Shown: positions 1 to 9,751, counted from the stretch's first letter. The stretch: DNA of 47,450 bases from Candidatus Coprocola pullicola (GCA_018715395.1 DVLQ01000143.1:1-47450), one strand, 5' to 3'. Notes: generated from the letters alone by a model not told the origin. Numbers and translations: made by a program.

Positions 1-248
1 ATTTGTTGTGCCAAAAAATCCATAATTATTCACATATTTTCAAAGTACATACTTTTACTAACTAAAATTCAATGTTTTTAAAAAACTACTTGATTTTTAT
101 ATAGTTAGCTTCATTCTAAAATTATAATTAGGAAGTTTTATATACTAAAGTATTTTATTTATCCCTAATAGAACTAGAGGTTTTGTTAAGCCAAACCACC
201 CAAAAAAACATACCAAGAAACAAAATTCCCCAGTATATTTTAATATAT

Positions 249-1691
249 TTATGATAAAACAGAATCATCTTCTTGTTCAAAAAGAGAGGTATTTATCGTT
301 TCTCCTTCTACAACCGTTTTCTGCATACTTTCATCTGGCAAAACAGTAATATTTTCTTCCAAAGAATCCTCTTCTTCTTTCTTTTGCTCTTTTTGACTTT
401 GTGACGCCACAATTTCTTCTAACTTTTTATTTTCTCTTTCCAAAGAAGCAACTTTTTCTTTTAATACTATATTTTCTGTTTCCAATGCAGAAACTTGCGC
501 CGCCAAATTTTGTTTTTCTATTTCTACTCTATTTTGTCTTTCTCTCCAACGCATATTTAAATTTGCCAATTCCTCTCCTCGACGTACAAGAAGCTTTGTC
601 AATTCTTCTATTTGTCGATTTTTAGATTGTTGCGTTGTAGTAAAACTTCCCAGATAATCATGAGGTTCTTTGGAAGCTGCCATAATATCATTTTCCAAAA
701 GAATCACTGACGCCGCTGGTGTAAAAACTGCTAACTGAAATCCATTTTGACCATCTCCAAAAGCTTCTGAAGCATTTAAAATAGCTTTATCTTCTGTCAA
801 AAACTCTCCTTTGACACAATGATAAGGAAACAAAGCAGTATATCGTTCTATAGGGCTAAAACTATTTCCATTATCAACAGATTGGCAACAATAAGGCTGC
901 CCTGTAGCAGTCCACATAGCTTCCAGTTTATGATTTTTTTTAAAAATCAGACATTGTTCACAGCTTCCGCCTTCCCACAGCACACGAGGCGCGCTAATGG
1001 ATGTGGATTGTTTATATTGATATATCACTTGACTGCGAAAAAAACTTCTTACGATATACAACATATGTATTCTTTCTTCATCCTGTATAATAGATAAATC
1101 TGTACAAGGATAAGGCGTCTGTATAACAGGATACATACTTCCTATGGTGGAAGGAGAAAGAAGCATTTCTCTTACTGTGACTATATTTCTGGCAGTCCGA
1201 TAATAAAGCATGATGTGCCTTGGATTTCTTTTTCCTGTTAAAAAGGGTGTTTGTCCAAAGGGTAAAAATCTGTCAATCTGACAAGGCTTTTCCCATTTTC
1301 CATTGCGAAATACAGTATAAATCAGAGCATGGACGCCTGCTGTTTCTGTAGGCAAATGATAAAAAAGATGCAATGCCGATTGATCTATTGTCATAAAAAA
1401 TTTTGTTTGACTCAAGTCTTTTTTTTCAATAGAAATTTGTTTTCTATCCCATTGAATAAAATCTGCTGTCTTTACAATATAAAGTTCTCCCAATCTTGTA
1501 CTGTAAAGAAGAAAAACTTCCCCATTATAATAGCTTAATGCAAAAGAAGGATTCACCTCATCTGCTATCATCTGAGAATGAGACCAACCGGAGTTTGTGC
1601 CAACTTTAAAAAATAATGCATTTCTTTCAAAATAAACAATCAAAGTATCTTGATTTTTTGTTTTTAGATATTTGACATATGGTATTTGCAT
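249..1691 (-). CDS. Hypothetical protein: probable beta-propeller/sialidase-like N-terminal part plus C-terminal coiled coil
   Basis: 480-aa ORF; repeated W/Y-rich strand-like motifs, then a long heptad-like E/K/Q segment (LTKLLVRRGEELANLNMRWRERQNRVEIEKQNLAAQVSALETENIVLKEKVASLERENKKLEE). Confidence 0.6.
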   Translation of the reverse strand: MQIPYVKYLKTKNQDTLIVYFERNALFFKVGTNSGWSHSQMIADEVNPSFALSYYNGEVFLLYSTRLGELYIVKTADFIQWDRKQISIEKKDLSQTKFFMTIDQSALHLFYHLPTETAGVHALIYTVFRNGKWEKPCQIDRFLPFGQTPFLTGKRNPRHIMLYYRTARNIVTVREMLLSPSTIGSMYPVIQTPYPCTDLSIIQDEERIHMLYIVRSFFRSQVIYQYKQSTSISAPRVLWEGGSCEQCLIFKKNHKLEAMWTATGQPYCCQSVDNGNSFSPIERYTALFPYHCVKGEFLTEDKAILNASEAFGDGQNGFQLAVFTPAASVILLENDIMAASKEPHDYLGSFTTTQQSKNRQIEELTKLLVRRGEELANLNMRWRERQNRVEIEKQNLAAQVSALETENIVLKEKVASLERENKKLEEIVASQSQKEQKKEEEDSLEENITVLPDESMQKTVVEGETINTSLFEQEDDSVLS

Positions 1692-1875
1692 ATGCTATCC
1701 TCCTAGGTTTTTAGCTAGTTTATGCAACTTCATGTAAAAAAAGAACAAAAACACATTTTTTCACATTTTATAGGAAAGAATTTTCAGGAAATATTAGGTT
1801 TTTTCAAACAATACTTGACGGAATTTTTTCTAAAGCATATACTAAAAGAAAACACAAACATTGGAGGTGACCAAT

Positions 1876-1998
1876 ATGGACGGCAGTGGCAGTAGTCACA
1901 AAAGTGCAAATAATGACGGAATTGACTCGAAACAACAAAATAAAGCTATGACACAAAACAAATTATGCTGGGTATTTGGTCACTTTTTTACTTTTTGA
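1876..1998 (+). CDS. Small ORF of unknown function (40 aa, MDGSGSSHKSANNDGIDSKQQNKAMTQNKLCWVFGHFFTF)
   Basis: ATG preceded by a strong SD (ggaggtgacc); short ORF upstream of mgtE. Confidence 0.35.
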   Translation: MDGSGSSHKSANNDGIDSKQQNKAMTQNKLCWVFGHFFTF

Positions 1999-2085
1999 TA
2001 ATTATCGCCAAAGCCTTGTATGCCTGTGGAAGTTGTACCAGAGGCTTGTTTTTGTGCAAAAAAATTTTTGGTGAGGTGATATACT

Positions 2086-3438
2086 ATGAACGAATTAGAA
2101 CAAATCTACAACAAATTGATTCCTTTGATGGAAAAAGGGGATTATGTTACATTAAAACAAGAATTAAATGAAGAAAACCCTGCCAATATTGCAGAATTAT
2201 TTGAAGAACTGCCCGGAGAAAAACAACTGTTTCTTTTCCGTCTTTTAACAAAAGACGCAGCAGCAGAGGCTTTTTCTTATATGGATTCTGATACACAGGA
2301 GCATATTGTGCGTTCTATTACAGATAATGAAGTAAGAAATATAGTGGATGAATTGTTTTTGGACGATACGGTAGACTTTCTTTCAGAAGCGCCTGCAAAC
2401 CTTGTCAACAAAGTATTGCGCAACACAGATACGGCTACCAGAAAGCTCATCAACCAGTTTTTGAACTACCCGGACAATTCTGCAGGTAGTATTATGACAA
2501 TAGAATTTGTACAGCTTCGAGAAACTATGACAGTGGAAAGAGCCATGCGCTACTTAAGAAAAACAGGGCTTGATAAAGAAACTATATACACCTGCTATGT
2601 TTTAGATGAAAGGAAAATACTTTTAGGCGTTGTTCCACTGAGAACATTAATATTGGCAGAAGATGATGTTATTATAAAAGATTTGATGGAAGACGATGTT
2701 GTATCTGTTCATACATTAGATGATCAAGAGGACATCGCAAATATATTTAAAAAATATAACTGGATTTCACTTCCTGTTGTAGACAGAGAAAATCGTATGG
2801 TTGGTATCATCACCGTAGATGATATTGTGGACGTTATTGACCAGGAAACTACAGAAGACTTTGAAAAAATGGCTGCTTTGCTCCCTTCTGATGAAGAATA
2901 TTTAAAAACAAGCGTATTTGCATTGGCAAAAAACAGAATTGTATGGCTTTGTGTACTGATGCTTTCAGGAACTATTTCTGCTGTTATCATCAGTGGCTAT
3001 GAATCCCTTCTTAACGCCGCCGTAGTACTTTCCAGCTTTATTCCAACACTGACAGGTACGGGAGGAAACGCCGGTTCACAGGCTTCTACCATAATTATTC
3101 GCGGTATGGCCTTGGGAGAAATTCAGACAAAAGATATATTAAAAGTCATATGGAAAGAACTTCGTGTTGGTTTATTATGCGGTATATTGCTTGGCAGTAT
3201 CAATATGCTGCGTTTGACATTGTTTAGCACAAACACAAGCTTTTGGGTAGATTTGACTGTTTCTATCAGTATGTGTCTTGTGGTTGTGGTAGCAAAAAGT
3301 GTTGGCTGTCTTTTGCCCATTTTTGCAAAAATCATGAAATTTGACCCTGCTATTATGGCCGGTCCTTTGATTTCTACAGTGGTAGACGCCATTGCATTAG
3401 TTGTATTTTTTAACATTGCTCAAATATTTGTATTATAA
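2086..3438 (+). CDS. mgtE: Magnesium transporter MgtE
   Basis: 450 aa; MgtE N domain, CBS pair and five-TM C-terminal domain with FIPTLTGTGGNAGSQASTIIIRGMALGEI. Confidence 0.95.
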   Translation: MNELEQIYNKLIPLMEKGDYVTLKQELNEENPANIAELFEELPGEKQLFLFRLLTKDAAAEAFSYMDSDTQEHIVRSITDNEVRNIVDELFLDDTVDFLSEAPANLVNKVLRNTDTATRKLINQFLNYPDNSAGSIMTIEFVQLRETMTVERAMRYLRKTGLDKETIYTCYVLDERKILLGVVPLRTLILAEDDVIIKDLMEDDVVSVHTLDDQEDIANIFKKYNWISLPVVDRENRMVGIITVDDIVDVIDQETTEDFEKMAALLPSDEEYLKTSVFALAKNRIVWLCVLMLSGTISAVIISGYESLLNAAVVLSSFIPTLTGTGGNAGSQASTIIIRGMALGEIQTKDILKVIWKELRVGLLCGILLGSINMLRLTLFSTNTSFWVDLTVSISMCLVVVVAKSVGCLLPIFAKIMKFDPAIMAGPLISTVVDAIALVVFFNIAQIFVL

Positions 3439-3439
3439 T

Positions 3440-4235
3440 CAGAACCATCGGCTTAGCCGGTGGTTTGCTTTGCCCCTAGAGGGGGCTGTTGCCAGCACGC
3501 TTTGAAACACTTTACTTCCCCAATTGCCGCCTTTGGCGGCTATTTTTATTATTACTTTCGTGCCGAAGGCTGCAGAGCAGCCTTTCACAACCGCCCGCTC
3601 TGCATGCGAGATGAAAGCTTAAGCAAAAAACATCGACCTTGTTGTAAAATAAGCCTAAAATTTTTACAGAAGAAAGGACGAGGCTTTTATGGCAAACAAT
3701 TTAGCACACAGGGTATGCAAGTATCATATCGTATTTACACCAAAGTATAGAAGAAAAATAATTTATTATGAGTTGAGAGCGAATATTCAAAAAATAATTA
3801 AGGATTTATGCAAATGGAAAAGTGTAGAAATGATTGAAGGTCATATGACGCCAGATGATATCCATATTCTGGTAGAGATTGCACCGAAAATGAGTGTAGC
3901 ACAATGGGATACTGAAAAGGAAAAAGTGCCATGATGATATGCAATGGTCATACAAATCTGAAGTATAAATTCGGAAATAGGAATTTCTGGACAACAGGAT
4001 ATTATGTAAATACGGTCGGGTGAAATACAGCAACAATTCAAAAATATATCAGAGAACAGCAAAAACAATATCAAATTGAAGACAAGCTGAATACAAAAGA
4101 GTATGAAGGTAGCAGAGAATTATACCACCAAGGCTTGAACAAAATGAAAGCCAGCGTCATTTAGGCACTGGCTCTTAATAAACCCTTATAGGGCTGGTGC
4201 AAACCACGTCTTTTAGGCGTGGTTCTGATTTACTT
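3440..4235 (+). mobile_element. IS200/IS605-type locus with decayed tnpA and end hairpins
   Basis: tnpA N-terminus MANNLAHRVCKYHIVFTPKYRRKIIYYELRANIQKIIKDLCKWKSVEMIEGHMTPDDIHILVEIAPKMSVAQ, then frame disruption; C-terminus NFWTTGYYVNTVG*NTATIQKYIREQQKQYQIEDKLNTKEYEGSRELYHQGL. End palindromes gaaccatcggcttagccggtggtt (about 3442) and aaccacgtcttttaggcgtggtt (about 4202). Confidence 0.75.
3689..4164 (+). pseudogene. tnpA: IS200/IS605 family transposase TnpA (frameshifted, in-frame stop)
   Basis: YHIVFTPKYRRK and HILVEIAPK motifs; reading frame lost after codon ~75 and resumes in another frame. Confidence 0.75.
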
Positions 4236-4240
4236 TTTCA

Positions 4241-4720
4241 CTCGTAAACGGGTCAATCCACTCACTGAAACTGATTTGCCATACAGTTTTCATTTAACTA
4301 ATTATTCACGTATTTTTTTTGTTTTTTCCTACTATATCAATGTCATATCCTCCACACCAAAACATTCTATTTCCATATTTGTATTTTAAATTTGCATATC
4401 TATCAAAAATATTAGAGAACTTTTCCCTTTCAAATATCTAGCGATTGGGCGGTATACCAATCAGCATAGGTATATAATCCAGACAACATTTTGCCGCTAT
4501 CATTTCTATTGCTTTTCTTTCACATCATTGTCTAAATATTTTCCCTATTTCAGCTTTTATTTTGCCATATAGTATCTGTCTTCTATACTTTGGTGAGAAT
4601 ACAATATGATATTTCCATTCCCAACTTGTATGTGCTAAACGATTCCTATAAAAACCTCCTACGCTTTCTTATTTCTTAGCAGACTTAAGAAAGCATAGGA
4701 GGTTTTTAAAGCTCACTGAT
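4241..4720 (-). pseudogene. tnpA: Second, different IS200-type TnpA relic
   Basis: Reverse-strand reading: LAHTSWEWKYHIVFSPKYRRQILYGKIKAEIGKIFRQ*CERKAIEMIAAKCC..., ending YIDPFTGEKV-like; several stops. Confidence 0.7.
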
Positions 4721-4793
4721 TCCCCTGACATAGCTGGGTAATTTTTATTGGTTTACCAAAAAAGCATATTGAAAATCCCATGGGCTTTTTTAT

Positions 4794-5339
4794 TTAGGCT
4801 GAAATTTGCGCTTGTTTTACACTTCTTTTTATAATAGGAGCAAGAAGTATTACAATTACTATTTTGCAAATATCTCCAGGTAAAAAAGGTATTACCGCAG
4901 AAACTGCCGCTTGTAAAAACGTTGTATTTGTAACCATGGCAAGCCATATTGTGCCAAAACAATACAAAAAAGTTGTTCCTATAATGATGCCCAATAACTG
5001 AATTCCTCTTGCATTTGGAAATGTTTCCGCAAAAAATCCTGTAAAAAATGCAAGAAAAAAATATCCTATTAAATATCCGCCCGTTGGTCCTGCTAATTTT
5101 GAAAAGCCGGCTGAAAATCCTGAAAAAACAGGAACTCCCACAATGCCTATCAAAAAATATAACAAGCAACAAATCATCCCTTTTTTCCAGCCTAATAAAT
5201 AAGCAGAAAAACAAACCACCAGTGAGGCAAGAGAAAGCGGTACAGGGCTAATGGGTATAGGAATGCTCATGGGTGCTACAATGCAGAGCAATGCCGTAAA
5301 TAACCCAATTAATGTCATTGTTTTTGTTGTAAAATACAT
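4794..5339 (-). CDS. bioY: Biotin transporter BioY
   Basis: MYFTTKTMTLIGLFTALLCIVAPMSIPIPISPVPLSLASLVVCFSAYLLGWKKG...GVPVFSGFSAGFSKLAGPTGGYLIGYFFLAFFTG; SD aggagg upstream of ATG at 5339. Confidence 0.9.
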   Translation of the reverse strand: MYFTTKTMTLIGLFTALLCIVAPMSIPIPISPVPLSLASLVVCFSAYLLGWKKGMICCLLYFLIGIVGVPVFSGFSAGFSKLAGPTGGYLIGYFFLAFFTGFFAETFPNARGIQLLGIIIGTTFLYCFGTIWLAMVTNTTFLQAAVSAVIPFLPGDICKIVIVILLAPIIKRSVKQAQISA

Positions 5340-5614
5340 AAATAACCTCCTAAGTTTTTCTTTTATTGTGTGACTTTCATATGAAATACAAAACGGCGCA
5401 AACATCGGCTTTTGTTCTTTTCTTACCCATTTAAACATATAAAACCATACTACATTTCTGATGTTGCTACATTATAGTACCACTTATAAGCATAGTCTGC
5501 TTTGTGAGAAAAATATAGATAAGGATACCAGTCTTTTTATATTTCATACATACAAATTTTTCATATTCAGTTTATTAATTCTTTTTTATCACATTATAAA
5601 AGAAGCAGATTGAA

Positions 5615-5646
5615 TTGTCAACTTATATTTTTTATTTAGTTTACAA
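5615..5646. promoter_or_regulatory. Candidate BirA biotin operator TTGTCAAC-N16-GTTTACAA
   Basis: Inverted half-sites of the TTGTWAAC type separated by 16 nt, upstream of bioY. Confidence 0.6.
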
Positions 5647-5668
5647 TCTATTTTTTATCATCAAGTTA

Positions 5669-5719
5669 TTGACAAATTGTATATATAGCATTATAGTGTA
5701 TATATACAATATATACACT
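5669..5719 (+). promoter_or_regulatory. Promoter (TTGACA-N17-TATAGT) overlapping the palindrome AGTGTATATAtacaATATATACACT, candidate GntR autoregulatory operator
   Basis: -35 at 5669-5674, -10 at 5692-5697; 25-bp palindrome at 5695-5719 immediately upstream of the GntR gene. Confidence 0.7.
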
Positions 5720-5736
5720 AAGAAAGGTGGACGTCG

Positions 5737-6123
5737 GTGGATATTATTTTAAGCACTACATCATCTACACCAATTTATGAACAGATTGTAACTCAAATCA
5801 AAAAACATATTATCAATGGACAATTAAAAGAAGGAGAGGCTCTGCCTTCTATGAGGACACTGGCAAAAGAATTACGCATCAGTGTCATCACCACAAAACG
5901 AGCCTATGAAGAATTAGAAAACGCCGGATTTATTGTGACAATCATGGGCAAAGGCAGTTTTGTAGCAACAAAAAATTTGCAGCTTATTCGAGAAGAACAG
6001 TTAAAAGAAATCGAATACCATATTCAGCAAGCTGTAGCATTGGCACAATCAAACGGTATTTCATTTGATGAATTATCAGAACTTTTAAAAATGATGTATG
6101 GAGAGGATATTTATGAAAAATAG
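5737..6123 (+). CDS. GntR family transcriptional regulator (YtrA subfamily)
   Basis: 128 aa, GTG start; winged-helix PIYEQIVTQIKKHIINGQLKEGEALPSMRTLAKELRISVITTKRAYEELENAGFI with short C-terminus. Confidence 0.92.
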   Translation: MDIILSTTSSTPIYEQIVTQIKKHIINGQLKEGEALPSMRTLAKELRISVITTKRAYEELENAGFIVTIMGKGSFVATKNLQLIREEQLKEIEYHIQQAVALAQSNGISFDELSELLKMMYGEDIYEK

Positions 6124-6988
6124 TTTATTATGGCATAAAGCAGAAAAAAAATTTGATTCTTTTTATTTGCATCCCACTACCATAGCAGTAGAACAAGGCA
6201 GTATTATGGGACTAATCGGACAAAACGGCTCTGGAAAAACAACGCTGATTAAACTGCTTTTTAATTTAATTCGTTTAGACGGCGGAGAAATCAAAGTATT
6301 TGATTTAGACAGCAGAAAACAAGAATTGCAAATTAAGCAAAGAATCGGTTTTGTCCCTGACAATAATCTATTCTATGAAAAATTTACACCCAAAGACATT
6401 CACAAAATATTATCAAAATTATATGAAAATTGGCAGGAAAATTTATTTTTTCAATATTTAGAAAAATTTGAAATCCCAAAAACAAAAAATATAGAACACT
6501 TTTCAATGGGTATGAAAAAAAAATTATTAATTGCCGCAGCCCTCAGTCACAAAGCAGAATTATTGATATTAGATGAGCCTATGAATGGTCTTGACCCTGT
6601 GGCAAGAGGAGAAATCAGAGATATCTTACAGGAATTTATAGAAACAGAAAATCATTCTGTATTATTATCTTCTCACATCACAGAAGATTTAGAAAAAATA
6701 GCAGACTATGTTACATTGATAGAAAAGGGACAAATTATTTTTAGTCAAAACAAAGAGATACTTTTAGAAAATTATGGTATCGCTCACATTGGAAAAAATG
6801 AATTTTCTGAAATCGAAAAACAATATTATGTGAGCTTTCGCAAAAATGCTTTTGGATATGATATGTTATTAAAAAATAAAAAAGCATTTTTAGAAAAATA
6901 TAGCGGCGCTGTCGTAGACAATGCGCACTTAGAAGACATTATGCTTTTTTATCATGAAAGAAAAAAAGGAGTGATAGCATCATGCTAG
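6113..6988 (+). CDS. ABC transporter ATP-binding protein
   Basis: Walker A GQNGSGKTT, signature FSMGMKKK, Walker B LLILDEPMNGLD; overlaps the GntR gene. Confidence 0.93.
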   Translation: MKNSLLWHKAEKKFDSFYLHPTTIAVEQGSIMGLIGQNGSGKTTLIKLLFNLIRLDGGEIKVFDLDSRKQELQIKQRIGFVPDNNLFYEKFTPKDIHKILSKLYENWQENLFFQYLEKFEIPKTKNIEHFSMGMKKKLLIAAALSHKAELLILDEPMNGLDPVARGEIRDILQEFIETENHSVLLSSHITEDLEKIADYVTLIEKGQIIFSQNKEILLENYGIAHIGKNEFSEIEKQYYVSFRKNAFGYDMLLKNKKAFLEKYSGAVVDNAHLEDIMLFYHERKKGVIASC

Positions 6989-7620
6989 GAATGCTTTTAA
7001 AAGATATCATCTACATCAAAAAACTTAAAAAAACGTTGCTCTATATCATTTTATTATTATTTTTTTTGAGTATATCAGGTTTATTTGAAACAAATTATCT
7101 TTCCAGTCTTTCTTATTTTGTCATGTTTTTTTGTGTAAATCTTTCTACACTGCCCTTTAGCTATGATAGTTACAGCCATTTTAGCGAATATCAATATGCC
7201 TTGCCTGTCAGCAGAAAAACAGCAGTATACAGCAGATATTTATTGGGATTAGTACTTTTTGGAATTTGTATTTTGTTTCAATCCTTTACAATATTGCTTG
7301 ACCTATTTTTGCAAAAAGAGATTGGTAATCCAGAAGAATTTATTATGATACAATTTAGCGCTGTATTATTTGTTCCTTTATTACAGTCTATCTTATTTCC
7401 TTTGTTATATAAATTTGGAGCAGAAAAGGGAAGATTATATATGGTTGGTATCATTATTTTTGTCTGTTGTATAGTAGGATTTTTTGTGACAGAATCAAAA
7501 CCAATCAATATTTCTATTCATCTCTTACCTTTTTTGATAGGCATACTGCTTTTCGTCACACTGTTTTATATTCTTTCTATGCTGCTTTGCATTAAAATCG
7601 AACAAAAAAATCAAAAATAA
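6982..7620 (+). CDS. ABC-2 type permease, membrane subunit
   Basis: Multiple TM segments; overlaps the ATPase gene. Confidence 0.8.
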   Translation: MLGMLLKDIIYIKKLKKTLLYIILLLFFLSISGLFETNYLSSLSYFVMFFCVNLSTLPFSYDSYSHFSEYQYALPVSRKTAVYSRYLLGLVLFGICILFQSFTILLDLFLQKEIGNPEEFIMIQFSAVLFVPLLQSILFPLLYKFGAEKGRLYMVGIIIFVCCIVGFFVTESKPINISIHLLPFLIGILLFVTLFYILSMLLCIKIEQKNQK

Positions 7621-7645
7621 AAAAGGCGTCAAACGCCTTTTTTAT
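7620..7645. terminator. Bidirectional intrinsic terminator
   Basis: aaaaaggcgtcaaacgccttttttatt hairpin between convergent genes. Confidence 0.8.
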
Positions 7646-8187
7646 TTTGCCACTTCTTCTGCCACAATGATACCATTCATTTTATTGGCAAAAACCTGCA
7701 TTTTGTATTCTTCTATTGTAGAAAAATTTGTTTTTCCATCTAATTGTATCAACTGCCCTTTTTTATAAGCTTGATTTTTGGTAGCTATTTTTAATAATTT
7801 TTTTTCGATTGCCGTCATTTTATCATACTGAAAAAAACCACCTATTGAGGCAATGCAAGCGGCATGATTTACCAAATCTTTTGAAAAACTATTTAAAGCA
7901 TATCCTTTAATTTGATTATAAATTTCTGTCATACAGCAAAAACAAATACCAAAATGTCTTTCCAATAATTGCTGCTGATATTTTTTTGCAAACTTTTTTA
8001 CATATTTAGGCACATCGCCTGCATAGACAGCACTAAATATCACTACTTTTTTATATTTTGAAAAATCTATTTCTTTTGTTTCTTTTAAATCTACAATATC
8101 TACCTCTCCGTCCAGCATTTCTGCCAGTAACGTTGTATTTTCTCTTGTTGCACCATACTTAGATGCATAAGCCAACAATGTGTGCAA
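7642..8187 (-). CDS. Flavodoxin domain protein
   Basis: MHTLLAYASKYGATRENTTLLAEML...VVIFSAVYAGDVPKYVKKF. Confidence 0.8.
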   Translation of the reverse strand: MHTLLAYASKYGATRENTTLLAEMLDGEVDIVDLKETKEIDFSKYKKVVIFSAVYAGDVPKYVKKFAKKYQQQLLERHFGICFCCMTEIYNQIKGYALNSFSKDLVNHAACIASIGGFFQYDKMTAIEKKLLKIATKNQAYKKGQLIQLDGKTNFSTIEEYKMQVFANKMNGIIVAEEVAK

Positions 8188-8253
8188 AAATTTTTTCCTC
8201 CTTTTTAAATAGAAACAGAGAAATCAAGCAAAGCCTGATTTCTCAAAAATTTT

Positions 8254-8616
8254 TTATTTCATTTGTGTAATCAGACGCTCTGTCAATTCTGCTACATATG
8301 CTAAAATTTCACTACAATCTTGTCTACAACAAGATAACTTACAGCAATTTAAAGAGCCAAATCTCTCATGAAAAGATAAAAACAACTGCATACGCAATGT
8401 TTTTGCCCTTTCTTCTTCAAAAAGTATTCCAAAGAGTTCTATTGCCGCTACCAATGCGCAGCAAATGCTTCCAACGCCAAAACCATTGCTAACAGCGCTA
8501 CAGCTGTTTTCCAATTCCTCTGAAATAACAATGCCAAAGTGTTCTGCTCCCGCTTTTAAAATTGCCAAAGAGCAATTATAGCCTTGTGCATAATAAAATA
8601 ATGCTCTCTCTTTCAT
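8254..8616 (-). CDS. C-GCAxxG-C-C family redox-type protein
   Basis: YAQGYNCSLAILKAGAEHFGI; SNGFGVGSICCALVAA; C-terminal Cys-rich CCKLSCCRQDC. Confidence 0.75.
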   Translation of the reverse strand: MKERALFYYAQGYNCSLAILKAGAEHFGIVISEELENSCSAVSNGFGVGSICCALVAAIELFGILFEEERAKTLRMQLFLSFHERFGSLNCCKLSCCRQDCSEILAYVAELTERLITQMK

Positions 8617-8677
8617 CCTTCTTCCCTCCTTTGTCCCTTTTTTCTATCATATGGACAAAAACAGAAGGAAGTTCCAT

Positions 8678-9115
8678 TTAATCTTCTTTTGTTGTTATTT
8701 TTGCAGCCACAGGACGTATTTGTTTTTTGTCCCAAATAGCTTCTTTACTATGTATCCAAAAATAAACCAGCAATGTCATCAATATGCCCACTCCAAAGCT
8801 GAGTATTTCTCTGTTTATCATAGGCAAATACTGGTATAACACATAGTATCCCAGTAAAATACCTACCAAAAGCCCTATCATAGGAATGCCATATAATATC
8901 AATACTGCTTTTATGAAGCTATTGTTACGAAGCTCCATAATCACCCAATCTCCAACTTTAGCATCGCACTCATTTTCCGCTTCAATAATCATTTCTTCTT
9001 TTTTCATACCTGCCAGACAAGAGCGAGCGCGGCATTCTGCACAGGCTTCTTTTCTTGTCATTTGTATCACAGCCAAATGGTCTTTTACATTGATAACTAA
9101 ACCCTTTTCACCCAT
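8678..9115 (-). CDS. RseC/MucC family (SoxR-reducing system) protein
   Basis: GLVINVKDHLAVIQMTRKEACAECRARSCLAG, AKVGDWVIMELRNNSFIKAVLILYGIPMIGLLVG. Confidence 0.85.
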   Translation of the reverse strand: MGEKGLVINVKDHLAVIQMTRKEACAECRARSCLAGMKKEEMIIEAENECDAKVGDWVIMELRNNSFIKAVLILYGIPMIGLLVGILLGYYVLYQYLPMINREILSFGVGILMTLLVYFWIHSKEAIWDKKQIRPVAAKITTKED

Positions 9116-9211
9116 ATACTTCCGCCTTTCTATCTCTATTAAAAAACTGTATCATTTTTTTATTTGTTTTGCCTCAGTATAGCATAAAGAACTCAGAAAA
9201 AAAAGTAGTTT

Positions 9212-9751
9212 TCATTTAAAAAACAATAAAACGCAAAATGCAAATATTGCCAAACTTTCTATCCATATCTTTTTTATTGTTTTTTGCCTTTTTTTCATAG
9301 CATAAGAGGTATGCCATACCAATGCTAAACAAAACAATAGTAATATACAAGGATTTCCTCTGCCATAAAATAATTCCATCACAAAACCAAACAAGCCAAA
9401 AGCAATGGCAAAGCATCCAGGGGTGACATAGCTTTCCCAACCGGTTTTGTAAAAACGGTACAACAAAAAACAGCCCCCTGCTACAAAAAGTGTCGCAGCA
9501 AACGACGCTTTACTCATAAAAGGGATTCCTCTATCGATTCCCCAAAATAAAAACAGAAAAAACGAACACCAAAAAGCCCACCATTTTTGTTTTTTCCAAA
9601 AAAGCAACAAAAGCGCTCCTTCTAATATTGCTAAAACAAATACATCTTCTTTTGCATAACCATTTTTTCTCATTACCAAAAAGCATATAAAAAACAGCAG
9701 TATAATCAATGCTAAAAGATATTTATTTCTTTTTTCCACCATAAATTGCAT
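9212..9751 (-). CDS. Hypothetical membrane protein
   Basis: ORF with multiple hydrophobic segments. Confidence 0.55.
   Translation of the reverse strand: MQFMVEKRNKYLLALIILLFFICFLVMRKNGYAKEDVFVLAILEGALLLLFWKKQKWWAFWCSFFLFLFWGIDRGIPFMSKASFAATLFVAGGCFLLYRFYKTGWESYVTPGCFAIAFGLFGFVMELFYGRGNPCILLLFCLALVWHTSYAMKKRQKTIKKIWIESLAIFAFCVLLFFK

Noticed and set aside
3123-3416. Minus-strand ORF inside mgtE
   Set aside because: Antisense shadow of a well-supported gene.
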